This document shows positions 49,200 through 63,310 of a stretch of DNA of 64,000 nucleotides, one piece after another (position 1 is the first letter of the stretch; every line of letters starts with the position of its first letter). The stretch comes from Micrasema longulum (lineage: Eukaryota; Arthropoda; Insecta; Trichoptera; Brachycentridae). Both the position numbers and the translations under genes were made by a program. The stretch spans positions 62,001 through 126,000 of the forward strand of contig JAGVSM010000871.1 of assembly GCA_022494885.1 (NCBI GenBank), read 5' to 3'. The notes under the pieces are model-generated. The model did not search any database. It saw nothing but the letters and a program-made list of their open reading frames with translations, and was not told the DNA's origin.

Positions 49200-52100
49200 A
49201 TGGATCCAATAGACTTTGAGGAATTTGTCACAAAAAATAAAACAATTTTACACAATGATTCTTTGAGGGAAATATTAGTGTACCCCGTCGATGATGTATC
49301 GGTAAGATTGAATTAATTCCTAATACTAATAATAATTATTACTATCTTAGAAATTTTCCATTCAATCAATCTCATATCTTCCCTTCTTAGCTTAGTCTTA
49401 ATTTGATTAATTAATATTTCTAATGGAAATTATATTGACAATTAATTCTGGGTGTGAAAGGATGAGTAAAAAAAATCGAGTTTTCAGTTAATTATGCAGT
49501 TGTTTTTTAGGTACATAACCAGCAAGGAAAAATGAACAGAGTTAAAAAAAATATATATAACTGATTATTTTTTGAAAAAAGACAAATGATATGATTCATT
49601 ATTTAAAACTTTTGGCAAGGACTAAAAGAATCAGTTTACTTGCCCAACCTGCATTTTTTAAAACTCATTCTGTTGTTTCTTTTCTCCACAGAATTTAGTT
49701 GCTTAGCACAAAGGTATATTTGTGATATTTCAGCAATTTTTCATGTAATATTGATCTATTCCAGTAAAATAGCTCAATGTCGCGGAGCAAATTACACTAT
49801 AAAATAATTTAATTTAATAATCTAAAATGAAAATAAAGTAACGAAGCACCAAAAAATATTTCTATGAAAATAGGAATGTACAACTAAACCATTATTATCC
49901 TCACAATGGTTTTAATATCTGAAGCTACAAAATATACGGAGGTTAATGGATCTACCCAGCAGTGGTTTGGAGCAGCGTATTTCTGGAGTAACAAAATATA
50001 ATAATATGGTATTTAATTTTCCCCAATTAATTTTTTTGAAAATTATTTTTTCTAGTGATGTTTATAATTCCTTTTGCAGTGTGTGGTTTTACCGAGAAGA
50101 TGGCGCACTGTAAATACTACAGTACCAGATGCTCGCGTGGCGGCTGCCTGTCCTCTCCTCACCCGCCAAGCGCTGCTCAGTTATGCCTCCAGTTGGAATC
50201 TCGTACATTTCAAATACAACGCTTACTCTGGTTCTTATCTCGACTTGCCAAGGTTCGATTAATTGCCTTATTATGTGTATGACTCTTCTTGCCACCTTTA
50301 AACGTTTTGTTTTGTGGTTTGATTGTAATATAATCAACAATCTATATTCTTTTCCAGGATTAAAAAAGTTTTACGTAGTTATAACATGATTGATAATTTA
50401 ATGAAACATTAACCTGATAACTAGATACTGAATTATTTTCTTCTGTTACACCTTTTCTACCTTTAATAAATAATAATATTTTTTACAAAAATCCAATTGC
50501 TGTTCTAGTTAAATATTCACCTTTGCGTGTGTTTTATTTTCGTTTCGTATTTTTCATTTCGAATAAAGCTGAAATTTTTGAATGGTCCAAAGAAATTGCT
50601 TACATACAGGTGTTCTTTAAACCCTGTCACATCCGAAACCATGATGATCAGTATGGGCAAGAAGACATATTAGCATATCTTTAAAAACATTTAGAACAAG
50701 AAAAATAAAATGTTTAAAAAAAACAAATGGTTGCTTACTTCTGCAGGGGAGAAGTGAGGGAAGCGCTGCACAGTGTCATACTCCCCCCTTCCCTCTCCTC
50801 GTTTCACCCCTGCAGAAGTTAGTAACTATTTGCTTTTTTGATATTTTATTTTTTTAAATTTTATTAGTTCTAAAAAAATATTTTAATGTGCCAATATGTC
50901 TTCTTGCTCATACTGATCATCGTGGTTTCGGATGTGACAGGGTTTAATGAACACCCTGTATAATTGTTTTTCTTTTACAGTACAAAATTTCAAATTGATT
51001 ACACAAATTAACTACAAGACTGTTCATTTTGAGTATTTGCTATATTTTTTTTTAACTGTATTCTATGGTATAGAAATTATCCATATAAGTTAAGAAATTT
51101 GAGGGTGCTGCTATTCAAATAAAATAATAATAATATTTTTCTAACCTTGTATATTTTACATATATAAAGTTTTTTGACATTAGCAACTTTCATTTCTCTT
51201 TCTAAATCTCTGTTAATACAGTTAAGAGTACATTATATTGTTTCAATTTGACTTATTCATTTTACATATTTATTCACAGATCACCAAATATACTCTCCTT
51301 AAAAGAGGATGTTTATGAAACTGATTTAGACATTCAAATACTGGACAAGGATTCAAACAATACCAAGTCTGATTGTGTTAAAAAACAAGGATATCTGTTG
51401 AAAGGTCCTGAAATTGGATCTGATAGAATGTTTATCAATTTGGCTTCAAAATCATTTAAAAAACGATACTGTTATTTGAAACAGCACATGGACGGATCTT
51501 ATGTTTTGGATATTCATAAAGATGATAAAAAAGAAGATGCCAAACAATCTATTATTCTTGATCTCTGTACAGAGGTTGTAAGGGTGAGTGCATAATTTTT
51601 TAACTAATAAGCACATTATGTATTTATTTAGTTTTTTTTTATTATTTAAGATGGGTTATTTTATAGAATAAAATTAATTTGATGGTGTCTATATTATCTT
51701 TGTTTTTAAAATGTCTTATTTAACTAACACAATTCACTTGGTTAAATTCCATTATTCAGAATTTATTTTGAAAGTCCTTCAAATTGTCATGTACATATTG
51801 CTAGCCCAAAGCAACAGTGAGATATTTCTGAAGAACATATTCTGATATAATCGGACTTTGAGGTGTGCAGAGGGTCTGTCTGAATTAAATTATTTAAAGT
51901 AGATTATGAATACTATATTTTCACATAGGTTAACTACCTGACTTCAATATTTTATTATTTGAAAACATTAATTTGATTAATTTATTAACGTGTGCATCTC
52001 AAAATCGGAAATTTCGGGTTTATCTTACTGTTGCTTTGGGCCAGTGATATTCAACATTTACCAAAGAATGTAATTCACATACATATGTATTTGATAACTA

Positions 52101-55100
52101 ACCTGTATACAGGTGTAGCTATATTATAAAAGCTATTTGTATGTTATTTCTTAAATGATTAACATACTCCTCTATAGCTGGAGATGTGTACATCAATTTT
52201 GAGTATATTGATTAATATCTGATGATAACAAAAAGTTCCAATTTTATTTTTGTGTGAACAAAGGTTATCAATATTGTTGATACATAGGTACATACGAAAA
52301 CCTTATTTTAAAATATTTAATATGGATTTAGAATGATTTACTGAAAAAATATCTGATTGTGATAATTATTTTCAATAGCGATGGATAACCTCTTTGAGAT
52401 CAGAATATGGAAGTCGGGGCATTTAAAGGGCTTATCTCAAAAGTTTTTATTTAGTTATTTTTTAAATGATTACTTTTCACTTTTTACTGCCCATAAAACT
52501 TTTTTTGGGGTGTTTACTAAAATCCATTCTAATGTTATTTATTGGCAATTCTTGATGAAATCCATTGTATTAGCAAAGTGTATGTACCTTTGTTAGCTGG
52601 GCAATATTGTTTTAAGTTTTTAAATTTACAACTTATATTAAAATATAAGTTATTACCTAATTAAATATGTTTTTTTCTAAATTTTAACATTTTCTTTGTG
52701 TAATAATTTATCAAAAGTTCTAAAATTGTATTGCCAAACCTGTCAAGCAATACATTTATGCACAGTATCACTGACAAACTCGCTAAAATATCACTTTGAG
52801 ATTAATCAAATGACATATTTGGTGAATTTTATAATAATTTTTTAATCAAATTTTAGAATTCCAAGCGTACGAAAAATTGTTTTGAAATCCGTATGGACAC
52901 AGGAACAAAGGGATATACATTTGCTACAGAATCAGAAACTGAATTGGATAGTTGGACAACAACTTTGCTTTCCATCCTGCAACAAAATAAAATAGAAGAG
53001 TCAGCGAATAAAGAAGAGTTAGAATCAGGTACATTTTTTGCAATTTCTCATATTATATAAACCAATTTACCACAAAAATACCATCTGGACGGTGCCTGAG
53101 AATATTGAAATACATGCACAATATACATATGTATTTTTTAATTTTTTTTTTGGCAATTCATCCCATGAAGGATGATTTCTGCCATCCACGTAGATGATTT
53201 GATGTAGACTGGGGTTTTTAATGTACTATTAACATTATGTACAAAAGGATAAATAAAAAAATTAAATAGAAGCCTCTTAAAAGTTTACACCATTCTCACT
53301 CAGAAATCTTCCTATGTGATGAATCACTTTGGGGGTAAGTGAGGATAGGAGAGAAGCGACATTTATGGGAAAATTTATGTTTGTAAGTTTAAAATAATTC
53401 TTATGTCCTTCTGTTATTGGGCAGCTAAAAAGTATGTGGTCAGGCGTACATATGTATTTTTAATATTTCAAAATAATTACATTTACTATAGGGTGTAATA
53501 TAATAGGTACATAAAAGGAGAAATGTTAATATTGCATTTAAAAAAATTGTTTCAATTTTCACAAAATATTCGATACTTTTAGGTGCCCCCCCACTTGCGA
53601 TATTTGGTACACTGAAAGGTTTGGAGCATAGCATGAATCCTCAGCTCATAAGTTATGCTAAGGAAACTACCGCAACTATTGCTTCTGCGCGTACTTACGC
53701 TCGCAAAAATCTTTTCATGTTGGCAAATAATTGTTCTCCAACACCAGAACCCCAAGTGGAACCATTCAAGTAAGTAGACATGTCATTAAATATTTTTTCA
53801 CTTTAACGCAATAGAATATTAAGTGAGAATACACGTGTTCATATTTTCTTACAGAGAACAGTTTGGACAGCGAATCCTACTCAAATGCGAAAGCTTAAAA
53901 TTCCGATTGCAGGCTCCAATAGACGGAGATAAACAACTTTTATGCCAAGTAGAGCCATATTATACATACCTTTCATTATTTGATGCCAGAAATGGAAAGA
54001 AGCTTTCTGAAAACTTCTATTTTAATATTAACCATTCTGCGGTAAAAGATTTGATAGTGGAAGATATCCATTCTGGATTATGCCATGAACACTCGGATAC
54101 TGATCCTAAATTGGACTTAAAATTACTTCCTGATGATTGGTTTAAAAGCAAAAAACAGGTAAATTTATTGCATTCAATTGAAAATACGAGTATTTATTTT
54201 TACCCAAATTTTTAGATATCCACACAATAAGTATTTTTCGTCAATATATTGTTTCTAATAATGCATAATGTGAACTTATATTTTTAGGCAATTTTGTCAA
54301 TAAACAATCCTCATCCTGACATTTTCCTTGTTGTGAGAATTGATAAAATCCTTCAAGGAAACATTTATCAAGTAACAGAGCCGTATGTGAAGGCTGCCAA
54401 AGATCCTAGACTCGGTCTTAAAGTTCACAAGACCGTACAAATTTATGCCAACCGACTTGCTTCTTATAAAATGCCCTTTGCTTGGGCTGCAAAACCATTA
54501 TTCAGGTACCCATAATCTCCGATACTACTGTGAGAATATTATGTATGTAAAACAATTTAATAGTAAAATTAAGCTCACAATATTTTTTTATTATTTCAGA
54601 CTATATAGTAATGAATTAGATACTGGGCCAGACTTTCCTGCAATATATCGTCAAGAACCGGGTCGTATGTCGGATGATGATTTACTTAAAATATTGTCTG
54701 ATTATCGAAAACCTGAGAAGTTGTCAAAATTAACTCTTATTCCCGGTTGGATTAAGATAAATATTCAGCTGTGCACAGACCAACCTCTTAGTAAGTATTA
54801 AAAAAATACTTATTAAAATGCAACTTATATTTTAGTAAAAGAATATAAAATTTATATAACATTGATTCTTCTTTCAGATAGCCTAACGTGTGGGTGGGCT
54901 CCAGTAAAACCATTTTCTATGCCTCCAACTAGTCCGTGCACTCTCGAAGTATCGACTATTAATATGCCATTAGAGCATCCATTCACAGCCTATGTTAATC
55001 ATCTTTATATTTATCCTATGATGCTAAATTTTGATTCTCAAAAGTGTTTTGCTAGAGCTCGAAATATCGCCTGCTGTGTGGAATTGAGAGATAGTGATTC

Positions 55101-58100
55101 TCGGGAAGCAACTTCGTTAAATGTATGCGTATGATTTGATAAATTATATAAAGGTTAAGTAATTATATTATGAATGAAATGTTTTAAAGTGTAAAACTTC
55201 CATTTTAGGTCATTTATGGAAGTAACGGGTTAATGAATAAAAAAGTGTGTTCTGTTGTTCATCATAATACATGTCCTAATTGGTTCGAAGAAGTGAAAGT
55301 AAGGTTGCCTGTTTTACTGACTAATGCACATCATATTCTATTCACCTTTTATCATGTTTCTTGTGACCTTTCAAAGAAACAAGATTGTGGAATAGATACC
55401 TGTGTGGGGTAAGCGTCTGTATTAAATACTTGCATATATTATTTTTGGTTTTGCATATTGCCATGTTAATTGATATACTATTGCTTGTGTAAAATGTTGT
55501 TTTTGCATTTAAAATAAAAAATCTAAAACATCTCTAAAACTTACAGTTACTCTTGGATACCACTCCTGAACAAATCTGGCAAACTTGTTGAAGAGGTAGT
55601 GAACCTTCCTGTAGCAACGCACCTTGCGTCAGGATATCTTTCAATTCAGCCATTGGGTTTGGGGAAAGGGGTGAGAATTCAAAAATATATTATATATTTA
55701 TAAAATAAATAACCTCTTATTATCGTCTTATTTGCAACATCAAAACTCTTTCAGAATTCTGGTCCGGAAACTGTTTGGATTGATAGTGAAAAACCACTTT
55801 TCAAATGCTCGTTAGTCCTTGATTCCACAATTCTTTCAAGAGATCTACATCTTCATAATCTATTTAGCCACGCAGAAAAATTGATAAAACCACCGACTGG
55901 AGCTATTCCCTCAGAAGTTGAAAGCTGTAAAATATTAAAAGCGGCTCACGCTATTCATTATTCTACTTTGATTCAATTTTTACCGACTATATTGAATCAA
56001 CTGTTTGAACTATTGGTAAGTCAATATAAATTAATTCTCAAATATTGATTCCTCTTCTAGAACAAACATTTTAATATTTTTTTAGGCCACCGTAAAAGGT
56101 ACGTCAGATGTGGGAGTGCATGTTGTTCGTTTAATGGTGCATTTGGTTCATATGATATATGATGCTGGTAGAAAAGATCTTTTGGATAGCTATATAAAGG
56201 TAAAATACACTATACCTACTCATTTTGCTATCGTGCTTGGGAAATTTATATTGATATATGTATTGTTATTCCAGTATGTATTTTTGTGCGTCGGAAATGG
56301 AGTCCACGAGCATTTAATGGCACCTCTATACTCCTTTGTAGAGTCATCCCAACAAGACTTTCTGCTAGGACACAAATTTATGCAGCATTCGGAATTCTTT
56401 TTCCATATTATAACAAAAAGTATGGCACAATATCTATTTAATACTGGAAGAATAAAGGTAATTTTTAACAAATTATAAAATCTTTTATAAACTCAGTATC
56501 AAAAATTTTCCCGCAACTACAATTATTTTATTTCTTAAATTTCAATAAAATGTGTGATTTAATTTGATAAAAACATTTTTTTAGATGTGCCGCAGTGAAA
56601 GATTTCTTGAAAATTTTAATGTATACATAGAAAAACTAATTATTGCATTGGAACCCACTTATGTTCTTCAGCAACCAGTTCAAACACATATTATAAACAA
56701 AAATGTCGCCATCTTTTTGAAGGTATGTTGATTTTTAAAGTTGTTTTTTAACACAAATTTTTAGAAATGCTTTTTCAAACTTGATTATGGTTTTTAGAGA
56801 ATATAATATGGATTGTAAATTATAAAGTGAGAAAAAAAATTATAATTTTTGTACTCATTTCTAAACCTACACCCATGGACAAAAAAAGTTCGCACTTGTA
56901 ATAAAATTCTTAATTTAAAATAATAAATTTTCTCAATTGCTTGGATTTTTTTAAATATATATTTTTGTAGATTTGATGACTAAGTAATGTTTCCAAGTAA
57001 AATATAAAAATAAAAGCTTAATATATATTTATAAATAGGCTTTTTTCCAGGTAGCAGCTCCGTTACCATTGTTCTTGTACCCGACATAATTGAACCCGGC
57101 ACTGTGTCTTTATTGGCAATCGCAAATAATTACATTTGGTTAATAGATTTGTGTGAAGGGTAAACAGACCGATATTTTAAACAAAAGAATATAATAATAA
57201 AAGTAATTTTTCGGGTTCGATAGTATTTTAATATTTTGTAATATCGCTTTTGCTCTTAATCACTAAAGAAATTCTGTTTGACATCGACAAATATAAATTA
57301 TTTATAATATCTAATGATATTTCATGTTCCCAAACATGGTTAATGATTTTAATCAATTCCTGGGTATTTTTGGCCCGTTTTTTCGCAATTTTTTGTTTCA
57401 TTATTGCCCATAAATTTTCTATCGGGTTAAAGTCCGGACGGTTTCCAGGCCAACTCAGTGATGTAACTCCAAAAGACTCTTTGAATTCAGTTACCTGTAA
57501 GAAAGATATGATATTACAAACCAAGTTACAACAATTTAAATTTATAAAATAAAGTTATATACTCACAGATCGAGCTCGATGGCAAGGCGCAGAATCATCT
57601 TGGAATATAGGATTTGAACTAAATTGTGTAATGTCTTTAACTGTAGGAAACAAATGATTTTCCAAAATAGTTTCGTATTGTATGGCATTCATAGTGCCTT
57701 GGACTATCTATAGTGGACCCAAACCATGAGCTGTCATGCACCTCCATATCATGACATAGGGTGAATGCTTTACTGTTCGAGTAATACATTTAGGGTGAAA
57801 TCTTTCGCCAGGTTTTCTCCTGGAAACCATCCTCACCGAGAACGTGGTTTGGCACGTAGACTGGATCTCTCCGTGTATTTCTGCAGCAGTTAGAAAACGA
57901 TTTTGGTTGATAAGCTTGGCAACCAGCCGATCTTCTTTAGGAGTTGTCTTGCGCTGCCGACCACTTCCCTTTTTTCGCTCCAGAGAGCCGGTTTCACAAT
58001 TTTTTTTAATTCTCACAGAACACTCCGAGAAACCGATTCTACGAGAAATTTCACGATTCGACATATTTTCCTGTGACAGAGTAATAATTTTCGATTTTAC

Positions 58101-61100
58101 CGCGATAGACATTTGACCCGAACTCGCCATATTTTCGTAGCGATGTTTCTTCAGACGTAGTTTTTAAAAGACTGATGAAGCTTTTAAAAATGTAATTACT
58201 TTAAATGTGTAGCCAATATATTCCTTAACAATAAACAAAAGCAATTGTTAAATAATAAAATCGTTTCTAAGAAATAGAGTCAGGTAAACTGGGAATTACG
58301 GATAGCGGGGTAAGTGCGAACTTTTTTTTGTCCATAGGTGTATGTACTTAGTATAATATGTACTTTTAATTTTTGTTTGAATTCTGTATAAAATTTGTAA
58401 AAATTCATCTTCTAATTACCTATTTTTTTGTTGTACATTGTAAGGTTTCTTTATTTCAGAAATGTTTAACTTTTATGGACAGAGGATTTGTTTTCAAACT
58501 TATTAAAATTTACATGGATAAATTTAAACATGGTGATCCCAAGGCTCTTTTTGATTTTAAATTTTCATTTCTTCAAATCATATGTCAACACGAACACTAC
58601 GTAGCGCTTAATCTTCCCTTGCAACACAATCGATTGCAACCGTCTGACTGGTGTACTGGTAAGATATGATATACGAATAATTTTATTTATATATATACTT
58701 TTTTCCTAATATTTTTTACAAAACCGTGTATCTTTAATATGTTTCTACTTAGATACAGAAAATTTGGGTCCCAGTGAATCATTCATTCAAAGACATTTTT
58801 TGGCCGGTATCTTGTTAAAGCAAGTGCATTTATCATTAAACGAAGCTCCCCAGAAGAGAAAATCGGCACTATCTATTTTAAAGGATATTTTAATAAAACA
58901 CGAAATAGATGACAGATACAAATGGAAAACTGCACGAGCAAGAATAGCTTCACTCTATGCACCTTGGTTACCAATTGTATGCGGTAAGTAATTATACATT
59001 TCGCGCAGTTGTGACTGATTATATCCGTGTTACAAATTTTAAAGATTTATGATTTTCTTTCAAGACAATATTCACCGATTGATATTGAAGGACCCTTTAC
59101 TTGATGTCAATGGTAGCTTAAAGAAATCGAACGGTGACATTAATAACTTATCCAATACTCTTAATTTGTGTCTGTCATCCAAGGATTCAGCAGTTAGTAA
59201 TAATATTTGCACACCGAAAAGAAATAGGTTAACGCTACATTTAGATGAGCCCAGTCCTATAAGAAACTCAGCACATCTGAAAGAGTCTACTTTCTTTATC
59301 CCGTTATCTGCAAATCATACAAATGGTAATTGTTTTCACTTTTTTTTTTTAGTGTAGTAATTTTGGTGTTTTTGTATATTTATTGGTTTTGTTATTCTTT
59401 CAGGATACTATAATGGAACTTCCAATGCTTCTATAGAATCTGATGTTTCAACAATGTCCAATGACACTTGTAATAATCATTGCACAGACAATGTTCTTAA
59501 GTTACTGGATAAAGATTCATCAGACCCTGTCAATCGGTAGAATCTTTATTTTGTGTTAATTATTGAATTGGTGGCTAACTTGTAGAGCACCATATCAATT
59601 ATTTAGATTTTATATCTTTTTTGGTACTGATTTCGTTAGTTATTTCTAAATTAAATAGATTTTGCGAATATAATACATTTTTTATTTATTTGTACATAAT
59701 TATTCCAATGATACATTTTTGCTTTTCGTGTTTTTTTAAATTTGTTATTATCATCTTAAATTCTTCTACAGATTTGGTGTGCTGTCTAAGAGTGAAATTC
59801 AGGATGTTTTATTCTGTTTTCTGTTTGTGTTGAAATATTTGGATGATGATCAGTTAATTGTGTGGTGGAAACAATGTTCCTCCACTCAACTCCACTCTTT
59901 CTTTAGTGTACTAGAGTGAGTATTTTTTTCGTTTCATAACCTCATCTTAAATAATATGATTTGTGGTTAATTGAAAAAATATATATTATTTGTTTTGAAA
60001 TTATTGAATGTTTATTTTTTTATTTTAGAATATGTATAGAAAACTTCAAGTATTTAGGCAAGAAAATAATAATGGCAGATGTTCGCAATTGCACTCCAGA
60101 AAATATCGGAAAGAATAAACCATTAAAAGCTAGAACATTACCAGCAAGGATGAGTCCTCCAGATTTTTCTAAGGAACCGCCGACACTTCCCGAGAAAAAT
60201 AATACTGTTAATCGAGAGAAACTTCTTTCTGTTAATAAAGGTAAAAAGTTGTTCAGTAAAATTCAACCTCAAATGGCGTTTATAAAATTATAATTTATAA
60301 TAATAAATAATTTAATTTACAGATAAAGATAGTGGTGCTGAATCCGCTGCTCATATAGCTGGCTGGTTATCTTCTGAAGTGGGAATGATAGTGGTAGATC
60401 GCTGCTGCCTGTACACAGAGAACCATGGGCCTCTAGATGGAGCTGCCTTGCGGCCATATCTCCGTCTGTTGGCGGTACCACAGAGTGAATTACTAAATAA
60501 GCATCTCTTTGCTGCTTTGCGGGCTTATATTAATCAGTTCTCTGATACCCTATTTGTAGGTAAGAACAATCCGCAGTGGGAATTAAAAAAAAAACTTTTC
60601 AATATATTTAGCACTCTAGTATAGACAGATAATAAAACAAGTTCCTATATCCTGCCTATTCTGATAAATGCTTACAGTTTGAGTTTTGCATTTCAGGTAA
60701 TGGGATTCTTTGTGGAAAACTAGTCAGTGTATTGCTTAAGGGTTGCGATAGTCATTTAGCCAGTCTACGACAAGAATCTACCGCTTTACTTTACCTCTTG
60801 ATGAGAGGAAACTTCGAACATACACACAGGAAGGGACTTACTAGAATACATTTACAGGTAAATTTATTTAGCATTTAGCAATACGACATTTTTATTGATG
60901 AATTTTTAAAACATATACCAGTATTTCTTAATGTGTTTCAGGTTATAATTGGGGTGTCAGAAATGTTAGGGAGTGTAGTAAGCCTTAACAATACTAGATT
61001 TCAAGAATCCCTTTCTTTAATTAACAGCTATGCAGCGAGTGACAAAGTGATGAAAGGATCTGGTAACGTATTTTTAACTTTAAAAAACTATCTTTAAAAT

Positions 61101-62119
61101 ATCTATCCAAACTATCTTTAAAATATCTAGTATCCAAACTGATTAATTTATTTCTCTTTTGTAAAATATACTTATATACGCTATAAACTACTCAATTAGG
61201 CTTCCCAGTGGAGGTAAAGGAGTTGATGCGGCGTATCCGCACAGTTCTGGTAGCGACCGAGGAGATGGCCGTCCGAGGAGCTGTGGGTGGTGCAGAGCAG
61301 GAGAGGCTGGCGGAATTACAGCACACCCTGGCTGTGTCGTATCGGGCCACACCGCGCCTACGTCACGCCTGGCTGCACACCATGGCACAACACCATTCTC
61401 GGGCTCTCAACCTAGACGAGGTAAGCTAATACTATTTCCGAGTTATTTTTTTAATACATATTTTCCTATGAACTTCTGGATATGCAGTATGTAAAAATGT
61501 GTATATTGGGAAATTCTTGTTTTTTTTTTCCAACTGGCGGGAATCAAACCCGCGACGCCAGTTTCACAGTTGGCCGTCTAACCAACTGCGCTACGGTGCC
61601 TGTCGTATAAAGAAAATTTGTGTGGCAACAAATAAAGTGCTGATAATAGATTGGCCTTTTGCCATGTACTCGATAAATGCAAACTCGGATTGAAAAGGCG
61701 CCGTGGCGCAGTTGGTTAGATGGCCAACTGTGAAACTGGCATCGCGGGTTTGATTCCCGCCAGTTGCAAGAAAAAAATCCAAGAATAATTTTTTTCTCGA
61801 TTGGTTTGGGTGTTGTGGTGTATTTTTCATTACCTCCTTCCATATCCCCTCTACCCTACCTGCTGAAAAGCCTCAAAATAGAAGCTTAGCAGGCTATGCC
61901 GTAAAAATAAAACTATGGACAAACATCAGTACTTGGAGTAGATTAATTATAATTATATGAAATTATTATATTTCTAGGCAATGTGCTGTCAGCTTCACAT
62001 AGCTGCACTAATTGCTGAATACCTCCGTCTCCGTGGCTGCATATCCTGGGGAGCAGAATCTTTTACGTGCATCTCCTCCAATATTCCCAGAGACGAAACT
62101 GGCCTTAAAATAGATCCAG
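49200..62119 (+). CDS. Zir: DOCK-D (zizimin-type) guanine nucleotide exchange factor, 5' part
   Basis: DOCK proteins activate Rho-family GTPases; the zizimin branch acts mainly on Cdc42 and Rac. Exons: 49200-49301, 50080-50252, 51280-51583, 52857-53028, 53583-53769, 53855-54158, 54288-54505, 54600-54790, 54878-55122, 55209-55408, 55547-55670, 55755-56015, 56086-56199, 56275-56457, 56585-56722, 58460-58658, 58753-58983, 59065-59325, 59404-59536, 59772-59915, 60029-60240, 60323-60559, 60697-60857, 60942-61062, 61200-61420, 61978-62119. All junctions are GT-AG and in phase, encoding 1659 codons so far. A PH domain lies at about 125-240 (KKQGYLLKG ... LDSWTTTLLSIL), placing it in DOCK-D. DHR-1/C2 starts near 590 (NHLYIYPMMLNFDS). 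A helical ARM-like middle follows. The last exon enters the DHR-2 (AALIAEYL); the catalytic lobes lie right of the window. Confidence 0.95.
50607..50958. mobile_element. Fold-back MITE, CAGGGTGTTC family (copy 2)
   Basis: Near-identical arms to 11158-11530 (left CAGGTGTTCTTTAAACCCTG, one G shorter) with TA flanks at 50605-50606 and 50959-50960. The CTGCAGGGGAG centre is conserved as inverted boxes. It lies in Zir intron 2. Confidence 0.85.
51584..52856. other. Zir intron 3
   Basis: AT-rich intron. I see no repeat or gene in it. Confidence 0.5.
53029..53582. other. Zir intron 4
   Basis: Less AT-rich segment at 53150-53460 (CCCATGAAGGATGATTTCTG ...) that could be a repeat fragment, not identified. 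Confidence 0.3.
56870..58340 (-). mobile_element. Tc1-like transposon, internally deleted, in Zir intron 15
   Basis: Terminal inverted repeats CACCCATGGACAAAAAAAGT and the inverse of AAGTGCGAACTTTTTTTTGT...CATAGGTG, each flanked by TA (56868-56869, 58341-58342). The minus-strand transposase starts at 58130 (MASSGQMSIAVKSKIITLSQ) with paired HTH motifs, then jumps from VRMVSRR to KPGERFHPK, removing the first catalytic Asp region. A TAG stop follows GLGPL. Downstream the frame resumes with FQDDSAPCHRARS (second Asp), a 72-nt intron (57495-57566), then SLSWPGNRPDFNPIENLWAI with the Glu. It is therefore a non-autonomous remnant that still has clear ends. Confidence 0.9.
61525..61601 (-). repeat. 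tRNA-headed SINE head, family B (minus)
   Basis: The minus strand reads GGCACCGTAGCGCAGTTGGT, then box B GCGGGTTTGATTCCCGCCAG, ending in an A-rich run; only the tRNA-like head is present. It faces the full copy at 61697 head to head. Confidence 0.85.
61697..61912 (+). repeat. tRNA-headed SINE, family B (plus)
   Basis: GGCGCCGTGGCGCAGTTGGT head, box B GCGGGTTTGATTCCCGCCAG, body TGTTGTGGTGTATTTTTCAT and CCTCAAAATAGAAGCTTAGC, A-rich end. In Zir intron 25. Confidence 0.85.
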
Positions 62120-63009
62120 GTAAGTCAAACTATTTATAGATGATGCAGTGGGGTATTATGTTTATCACAGAGTATCAATGTGCAGCTTGATTAAATTGTA
62201 TGCGTTTGCTTTAATAATATATGCTGTCAATATCAATGATTATTTTAATTGAAATATTATAATTACTCGTATTTGTCGTTATATGAATAAGATCATTCAT
62301 CAAACTATGTAATGGGCATATTACGTATCTTCATTTGGGGTAAAACTATTGATCACTGATCTGGAGTCTGCCACACACCATAGGACTATGATATTATTTA
62401 TTAGTAACTTTTTATTTCTTAAAAAAATATATGTATATTATTTTAATACATGTTTTAAATCTATGAATAAAAAAAAAACATTTTAACCTTATCTTGACTG
62501 ATAGTGTTTTATGGCTTATTATTTTCTTATTTAAAAAGAAGTATAGTGTTGGTCAAATGGTATTATGACAAAAAAAAACACAAATATTAGTCTCGTAAAT
62601 AATTTAATTGAACCCTTTTAGAAAAGAATATATAAAACACAAAAGAAAAAAAAACTAAAAAGCTATTGAAAATAATTTATATCTGTTTATTGTTATTGTC
62701 TTCTGTTGTTGTGCTTAAATGTACCATTTTTTACCTTTTTAAATTGTTATTTAAAAACTGCTTTTCATAATAAAAATACATCTTATTTGGTAATCAAAAT
62801 AAATAACAAGTTTTTTTTTGCTTATTTTCTCTAAAATAAAACATTTTAAACAATTATGTACAGCACCATTATGAACAAAAAAATCATTTTACTTTAAAAC
62901 TTAATCATTCTGATATATTATTATCTCTGCACAGAGCACTGAATTGCAACATTAACTTGAATATAAAAAAATAGTCCAGGAAAATGGAGAAATCTCAAAT
63001 AAATATTTT

Positions 63010-63093
63010 TCAACGACCTGTGGGAATTTAAACTCGGAACCACAAGCATAAGTTAGGTACGTAACCTGTTGACTACCATACCATGAGATGAAC
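63010..63093 (-). repeat. Degenerate SINE head, family D
   Basis: Minus strand TCATCTCATGGTATGGTAGT followed by a T-arm-like GAGTTTAAATTCCCACAGGT resembles the family D head at 45.2 kb with several changes. Confidence 0.45.
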
Positions 63094-63310
63094 ACATATA
63101 ATTGACTTTGTTTAATTTTTTTTAGTTTGTTTATTTTTATAATTAATTTCATTATTTAATTTTTATGCTTAAATCCATATTGAAAATATAGATAGTACAT
63201 AATAGTAATTATGGAAAATTTCAATCGCATTGAATGCTTTCTTTTATGAAGCCTAACTAAAAAATTTTAATAAATTTAAAAAAAAAAAAAATTTAAGAAA
63301 AGAAATATTT

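Noticed and set aside
50055..50389. Several ORFs overlapping Zir exon 2
   Set aside because: Only the frame beginning at the acceptor (50080) joins in phase to exons 1 and 3; the others are shadows.
61499..61843. ORFs on both strands with NWRESNPR-type peptides
   Set aside because: They are translations of SINE heads; this peptide is a common artefact of tRNA-like box B.
49200..62119. DOCK-C subfamily assignment
   Set aside because: A PH domain near the N-terminus (KKQGYLLKG) is typical of DOCK-D; DOCK-C members lack it.
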